Shown piece after piece: positions 50,032-53,527 of a stretch of 53,527 nt of DNA (its first letter is position 1; every line of letters starts with the position of its first letter). The notes beneath the pieces were generated by a model, which was not told the origin of the DNA, did no database searches, and saw nothing but the letters and a program-made list of their open reading frames with translations. A program made the position numbers and the translations under genes. Origin of the DNA: an uncultured Elusimicrobium sp. (GTDB lineage Bacteria; Elusimicrobiota; Elusimicrobia; Elusimicrobiales; Elusimicrobiaceae); NCBI GenBank assembly GCA_937891135.1, contig CALAFB010000089.1:1-53527 (forward strand). Reading direction: 5' to 3'.

Positions 50032-51020
50032 AATAAAAACATACCAGCTCCCCCGCTAGCCAGCACACACAAGGCCAGCGTATGGGATGCCTCAATTTGA
50101 GTAATTATATAAGCTATTAAACTGCCCGCAACCGCCCCCAGTATAAACAAACCCAGTACCGTCCGGTCCGTAAGGTGCCATTTCTTTTTAAGCAGTAATG
50201 CCAAATGGTCATTACTTCCTTGAAGCGGGTTTTTACCTTGCAATACACGGGCCGCTACTACAAATACCGTATCTAATAATGGCACAATTACAATAAACAG
50301 CGCAGCCGCATAGCCGTACACATTCGTGCGGGAATATTGTGTTCCCATAGCAAGTGCCGCAATAAAAAACCCTAAAAAGGTAGCCCCGCTATCCCCCAAA
50401 AAAATCTTTTGCCGGGCATGGTTAAACGGCCAAAATGCCGCACACGCCCCTAACAGGGTAATAGCAGCCAAATTGACGTATCTGAATTCGCCGGGGAGGG
50501 CTATCCAAAATAATCCAGCCGTACAAAAAAACGCCTGACTAATACAAAGCCCGTCTGCAATATCCAATAAATTAAACGCATTGGTCAACCCTACCAACCA
50601 AAAGAAGGTGAACACATAATTAAGTGCATTTTGCTCAAAAATTTGCACATACACACCGTAATAAATGAGTAAGCACGCCGCGGCTGCCTGTACCGCCAAG
50701 CGCAACCCTATAGGAAGCCCTTTAGGCTTGCGTAAATCATCCACCAGGCCCAACGCAAAAATCAAGGCACCTGCCCCTAAAACACCGCGCAAACTATGCA
50801 ACGTACCCGTCGGGAAATTAGTGGTAAACCGCAAAAGCACCAGCGTACCGGCCACCGCCATAAAAATGGCGCAGCCGCCTAGCATCGGCACCGCCTTTGC
50901 ATGGGTTTTGAGTCCACCGGGCCTGTCAGTTAAAAAACGCCCTACCGTACGCTGCAGCACGGGGAGAGAAAGCCCCGTCAACACAGCCGATAAACAAAAC
51001 GTCACTACATATAAGTTCAT
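49995..51020 (-). CDS. WecA/MraY-family undecaprenyl-phosphate sugar-1-phosphate transferase
   Basis: 341 residues from the ATG at 51020. About ten to eleven membrane helices. Family motifs: PMLGGCAIF (about 43), LVDDLRKPKGLPI with the Mg-binding Asp pair, NAFNLLDIADGLC (about 150-162) and GDSGATFLGF (about 213-222). It would load a HexNAc-1-phosphate on the lipid carrier to begin O-antigen-like or teichoic-type glycan synthesis. TATTAT lies eight bases before the ATG and overlaps the divergent TATAAT of the lipoprotein gene. Confidence 0.87.
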   Translation of the reverse strand: MNLYVVTFCLSAVLTGLSLPVLQRTVGRFLTDRPGGLKTHAKAVPMLGGCAIFMAVAGTLVLLRFTTNFPTGTLHSLRGVLGAGALIFALGLVDDLRKPKGLPIGLRLAVQAAAACLLIYYGVYVQIFEQNALNYVFTFFWLVGLTNAFNLLDIADGLCISQAFFCTAGLFWIALPGEFRYVNLAAITLLGACAAFWPFNHARQKIFLGDSGATFLGFFIAALAMGTQYSRTNVYGYAAALFIVIVPLLDTVFVVAARVLQGKNPLQGSNDHLALLLKKKWHLTDRTVLGLFILGAVAGSLIAYIITQIEASHTLALCVLASGGAGMFLLWLLQKLHTFAR

Positions 51021-51027
51021 AAAACGG

Positions 51028-51034
51028 TATAATA
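51028..51034. promoter_or_regulatory. shared divergent -10 region
   Basis: TATAATA reads as TATAAT (51028-51033) for the lipoprotein gene on the plus strand and as TATTAT (51034-51029) for the WecA-like gene on the minus strand. The two polymerases could not bind at once, so expression may be mutually exclusive. Confidence 0.45.
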
Positions 51035-51051
51035 TCCACAGGAGGATTTTT

Positions 51052-51678
51052 ATGCTTAAACAAATTTTAACATTTTTGGGTGTACTCGGGTTATGTGCCT
51101 GTGCTACTACGCGTAACCAGTTAGCCACCGAATCCGCACCTTCTCAACCTGTATCTTTTTTTGTAGAGGAACACACCCAGGCAGCTTTCAAAATAACCGG
51201 ACACCTGGACACAATGACTTTAGACGGCGTATTAACCATTCGTCAAACAGCTCAGGATACTTACTCGGTTACACTACTGGCGGGAGGATTATACCGTGTG
51301 TTGGATGTTTCTGTCAGCCCGCAAGAAATCACATATTATTATTTATTTAAAGACGTAGATAACGGGATAGTACGTTCCCGCATTACCCAACTTTTGGATT
51401 TATTACTAATTCCCCCCCAGCAATACATCGGCACAGTTACTAAAAACGGAAACAAACAAATCCGTTACAAAGGGCCGCGCGCCAAAGAAATTTTCTTTTA
51501 TAACCCGGGGCAAGAGTATCCAGTATCTTCCCGTACGATAACCGCCTTAAATACGGCAGAACTAACCTACCGGGATTATATGCCTCTTTCCGCCGACGGG
51601 GACGTACTGATTCCGCATGAACTGGTATATAAGGACGGAAAAATTACCTTAGACTTGCAACTAATTAGTTTACGATAA
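51052..51678 (+). CDS. lipoprotein, unknown function
   Basis: 208 residues from the ATG at 51052, with AGGAGG eight bases upstream. Signal peptide with a lipobox (FLGVLGLCAC, lipidated Cys about residue 16). The body is beta-rich (FKITGHLDTMTLDGVLTIRQTAQDTYSVTLLA split into strands), a layout reminiscent of LolB-like or DUF3261-type lipid-binding lipoproteins; this is only structural impression. It converges with miaA, overlapping it by nine bases. Confidence 0.72.
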   Translation: MLKQILTFLGVLGLCACATTRNQLATESAPSQPVSFFVEEHTQAAFKITGHLDTMTLDGVLTIRQTAQDTYSVTLLAGGLYRVLDVSVSPQEITYYYLFKDVDNGIVRSRITQLLDLLLIPPQQYIGTVTKNGNKQIRYKGPRAKEIFFYNPGQEYPVSSRTITALNTAELTYRDYMPLSADGDVLIPHELVYKDGKITLDLQLISLR

Positions 51679-52605
51679 AGCTGTTCCGATTTCCTGCGTA
51701 AGTCTTGGAATGTTATAATCCGTAGAGGCCGCAAAATATAAGCGTTGCGCCTGCGTATAACGGTTAAACCAGGTACGTTGGCGTTTAGCATATTGGCGGG
51801 GTTTAATGATTACTTCTTCCACAGCTTGCGTGCGCGAAAGCGTCCCGTTTAAATAAGCCATCGCTTGCGGATAGCCAAGCGTTTTAAGCGCAGGAACATC
51901 CGGGGAAAACCCTTGGGCAAGTAGCGTTTTCACTTCTTCGCACATTCCGTCAAAAATTTGCTCTGTACGCGCCGCAATGCGCGCGTTTAATAACTCTTTT
52001 TCCCAATCCAAACAGACCCAGTATGCCTGAGCCGGGTCCGGCAGTTTAAAAAAGGCACCGCTTTTAAGTTGGCTGGCCGGTTTTCCCGTTAACAAATAAA
52101 GTTCCAACGCGCGCATGACACGTTGCACATTTCCAACAGGGATTTGCGCGGCGGAAACCGGGTCTTTTTCCTGCAGCAAAGCGTGTAGACCCTCTTTGCC
52201 ATATTTGGCTTGCAAAGTAATAAGTTGTGCGCGAGACTGGGGAGTACTGGCCGGTAAATCGTCCATTCCCACAAAATAACTGTGCAAATACATGCCTGTT
52301 CCGCCCGCAAAAATAAGCGGTTTTGTAGGGAATTGGGCTGCAATTTCACGCACACGCGCACAAAATGCCCCGGCGTTAAACGTATCCGTTACGTCTACAA
52401 AATCCACCAGTAAATACGGCACACCGTCCACGGTATAGAGTCCGTTTTGGTACGTACCCTGCGGTTTAGCGGTACCAATTGTAAGGTGTTTATATACTTG
52501 GCGCGAATCGGCCGAAATAATGATACCGCCCGTCTGCCGGGCAAGGGCTAGGGCCAGGTCTGTTTTTCCGGAGGCTGTCGGGCCGCAAATCACAATGGGT
52601 TTCAT
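51670..52605 (-). CDS. miaA: tRNA dimethylallyltransferase
   Basis: 311 residues. P-loop GPTASGKTDLAL (about 7-18), ISADSRQVYKHLTIGTAKP (about 34-52), GGTGMYLHSYFVG (about 100) and the C-terminal KPRQYAKRQRTWFN basic motif. It adds the dimethylallyl group to A37 of UNN-reading tRNAs, the substrate for MiaB. TATAAT (52612-52617) lies exactly six bases before the ATG, indicating a leaderless message. Confidence 0.96.
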   Translation of the reverse strand: MKPIVICGPTASGKTDLALALARQTGGIIISADSRQVYKHLTIGTAKPQGTYQNGLYTVDGVPYLLVDFVDVTDTFNAGAFCARVREIAAQFPTKPLIFAGGTGMYLHSYFVGMDDLPASTPQSRAQLITLQAKYGKEGLHALLQEKDPVSAAQIPVGNVQRVMRALELYLLTGKPASQLKSGAFFKLPDPAQAYWVCLDWEKELLNARIAARTEQIFDGMCEEVKTLLAQGFSPDVPALKTLGYPQAMAYLNGTLSRTQAVEEVIIKPRQYAKRQRTWFNRYTQAQRLYFAASTDYNIPRLTQEIGTALS

Positions 52606-52611
52606 AACTAT

Positions 52612-52617
52612 ATTATA
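52612..52617 (-). promoter_or_regulatory. -10 box of a leaderless promoter (miaA)
   Basis: Minus-strand TATAAT, six bases (ATAGTT), then the ATG at 52605. Confidence 0.6.
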
Positions 52618-52678
52618 GCAAACCCTTGTTTATTGTTATTTGCCCGCTTTTTTTTATACTATAGGTACAATTTTATTT

Positions 52679-52878
52679 CTGTTTTTGGATCCGTATATGC
52701 TACGGTTCTCTGTTTGGGGGTTCCCGGCAGGTTATTCAACTCCAAGAACGGCCGATTAAAAGCGCAAAATGAACGGAATTGCAAACCGGTTGTTTTGTGC
52801 TGAATGTTTGCTATTTATAGCAAATTACGGCTGTTGCTGTTTAGAGGAGTTGAATACCCGGACATAAATAGCCGTTTT
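52679..52878 (+). promoter_or_regulatory. structured pilin leader RNA, copy B3
   Basis: CTGTTTTTGGAT box (52679-52690); hairpin CCGTA/TACGG (52691-52695/52701-52705); long-range stem TATTCAACTCC (52733-52743) with GGAGTTGAATA (52846-52856); inside it GGCCG (52750-52754), hairpin GCGCAAAA/TTTTGTGC (52762-52769/52793-52800), hairpin TTTGC/GCAAA near 52807-52824, TTACGGCTGTT (52826 on); finally AGCCGTTTT (52870-52878). Upstream TATACTATAGGTACAATTTTATTT is nearly identical to copy B1. Confidence 0.75.
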
Positions 52879-52935
52879 GTATGCAAATACTCCCGAAAAT
52901 GGAAGAAATTGTAATTTCACATTAAAGGAGTTATT

Positions 52936-53355
52936 ATGATACACCAAAGTACCCGGCGGGGTTTCACGCAATATGGTTTGCCCAAAGGTTTTACACTCAT
53001 TGAACTTTTGGTAGTTGTACTGATTATCGGTATTTTGGCGGCTATAGCCGTACCGCAATACCAAAAAGCCGTATTAAAAGCACGCGTGGCAGAGGCCAAA
53101 GTCGTACTCAAAGCCATGGTAACCGCCGGAGATCTATGGCTTGCACAAACAGGGGAAAATGCTACGCCCCCGCTGGACGAACTGGACATCAGTATTCCCC
53201 GAGAATCTGAAAATTGGGTGTTTGACTGGGAAGACGGAGACGCAACGGGAACATCGGCTTATGCGTGGTATAAAATGACAGGTTTTGGGGATTTTTCAAT
53301 TACTTACACCAGCCCCAATATGAAAACCTATCCCGAATTGACTGGTAAATGGTGA
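52936..53355 (+). CDS. type IV pilin-like protein interrupted by an in-frame TGA
   Basis: 139 residues to the TGA; leader [18 protein letters not shown], then FTLIEL with Glu+5 and [18 protein letters not shown] precedes the ATG. The leader contains a small duplication (RRGFT..PKGFT). The reading frame continues past the TGA with pilin-like sequence (next entry), and TGG-TGA-TGC stands where a Trp-Trp-Cys or Trp-x-Cys would be expected, so the TGA looks like a one-base change or sequencing error rather than the natural end. Confidence 0.8.
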   Translation: [139 protein letters not shown]

Positions 53356-53527
53356 TGCCAGGCCAATGATACAACAGCACACAAAACATGCCAACAATTA
53401 GGCGGCACACTTATAGATGATGATATATATGAACTAAAACCGAAAACACCAGAAGAATTAGAAGCCTTAGCCAAAGAAAAAGAAGAATGGGAACAAAAAA
53501 AGAAAGAAGAAGAAGAAAATAAAGGAA
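53356..53527 (+). pseudogene. in-frame continuation of the interrupted pilin
   Basis: After the TGA the same frame reads CQANDTTAHKTCQQLGGTL, closely matching the ends of other pilins here (CAANIDD..ICLDMGGTL, CVTNDTD..VCSLL). It then turns into a long Glu/Lys-rich tail (EELEALAKEKEEWEQKKK) that runs off the window. Such a charged tail is not seen on the other pilins of this window. Confidence 0.6.

Noticed and set aside
239..52878. Leaders as integron attC or recombination sites
   Set aside because: They are imperfect long palindromes, but lack attC core sites and show RNA-style boxes, fixed promoter position and fixed distance to start codons.
53353..53355. Genome-wide recoding of TGA or selenocysteine
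   Set aside because: dxs, plsY and other genes end normally in TGA, and no clear SECIS-like hairpin follows the codon.
1..53527. CRISPR arrays, tRNA genes, insertion sequences with transposase
   Set aside because: None seen: no regularly spaced repeats, no tRNA cloverleaf and no transposase frame.

Overview
The window looks like a chromosomal piece of a small-genome, strictly anaerobic, diderm bacterium of the Elusimicrobiota (Elusimicrobium / gut 'Avelusimicrobium' type). This is inference from gene content: an exceptionally large scatter of type IV pilin-like genes sharing the KRG|[28 protein letters not shown] start, an [FeFe]-hydrogenase maturase (HydF), the DXP isoprenoid route, a complete MoxR-Bat operon and a lipoprotein. 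No 16S or tRNA is present to confirm it. Coding density is high, genes are mostly housekeeping, and TGA is an ordinary stop codon (for example in dxs and plsY).

Layout. 1-1000: divergent pilin promoters and the first pilin. 1.0-3.0 kb: an orphan phage-type packaging module (terL, terS, one unknown). 3.1-6.0 kb: a YfcC-type transporter, two unidentified small-RNA candidates and a self-cleaving LexA/CI-type repressor with a palindromic operator. 6.0-13.7 kb: pilins around hydF, ispA, dxs and a LOG-family gene. 13.7-23.4 kb: a TPR / response regulator / gamma-carbonic-anhydrase-like / YbhN operon, uvrA, a pilin, a secreted receiver-domain protein and an FtsA-like ATPase. 23.4-30.5 kb: secreted trypsin-like protease, plsY-gpsA-HU, a dicarboxylate/amino-acid symporter, rnhA, RNase P RNA, a C_GCAxxG_C_C protein and a pilin. 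30.8-38.8 kb: moxR-DUF58-batABCDE-like operon, followed by gmhA, rpiB, pgi, miaB and a PilZ protein to 43.2 kb. 43.5-52.6 kb: pilin, then a minus-strand block of argS, rsfS, a LytR_C protein and a nadD-yqeK fusion, a FAD flavoprotein and WecA-like transferase pair, a lipoprotein and miaA. The window ends in a pilin interrupted by an in-frame TGA.

The most unusual content is regulatory. Five loci (four pilins and one small coiled-coil ORF) are preceded by the same about 190-nt structured leader: a CTGTTTTTGGAA box, a short hairpin, a long-range stem whose sequence differs completely between copies but always pairs, an internal ATAGCCG/CGGCT pair, and a terminal AGCCGTTTT that could compete for the same CGGCT like an attenuator. 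The remaining pilins use a different shared promoter: a TTGAC -35 box and a -10 box separated by a 16-bp spacer that contains exactly twelve T residues in all five copies. A third theme is leaderless transcription: at least seven genes have a TATAAT-like box exactly six bases before the ATG and no Shine-Dalgarno sequence. Several prepilin leaders have been lengthened to 58-92 residues by in-frame palindromic repeats.
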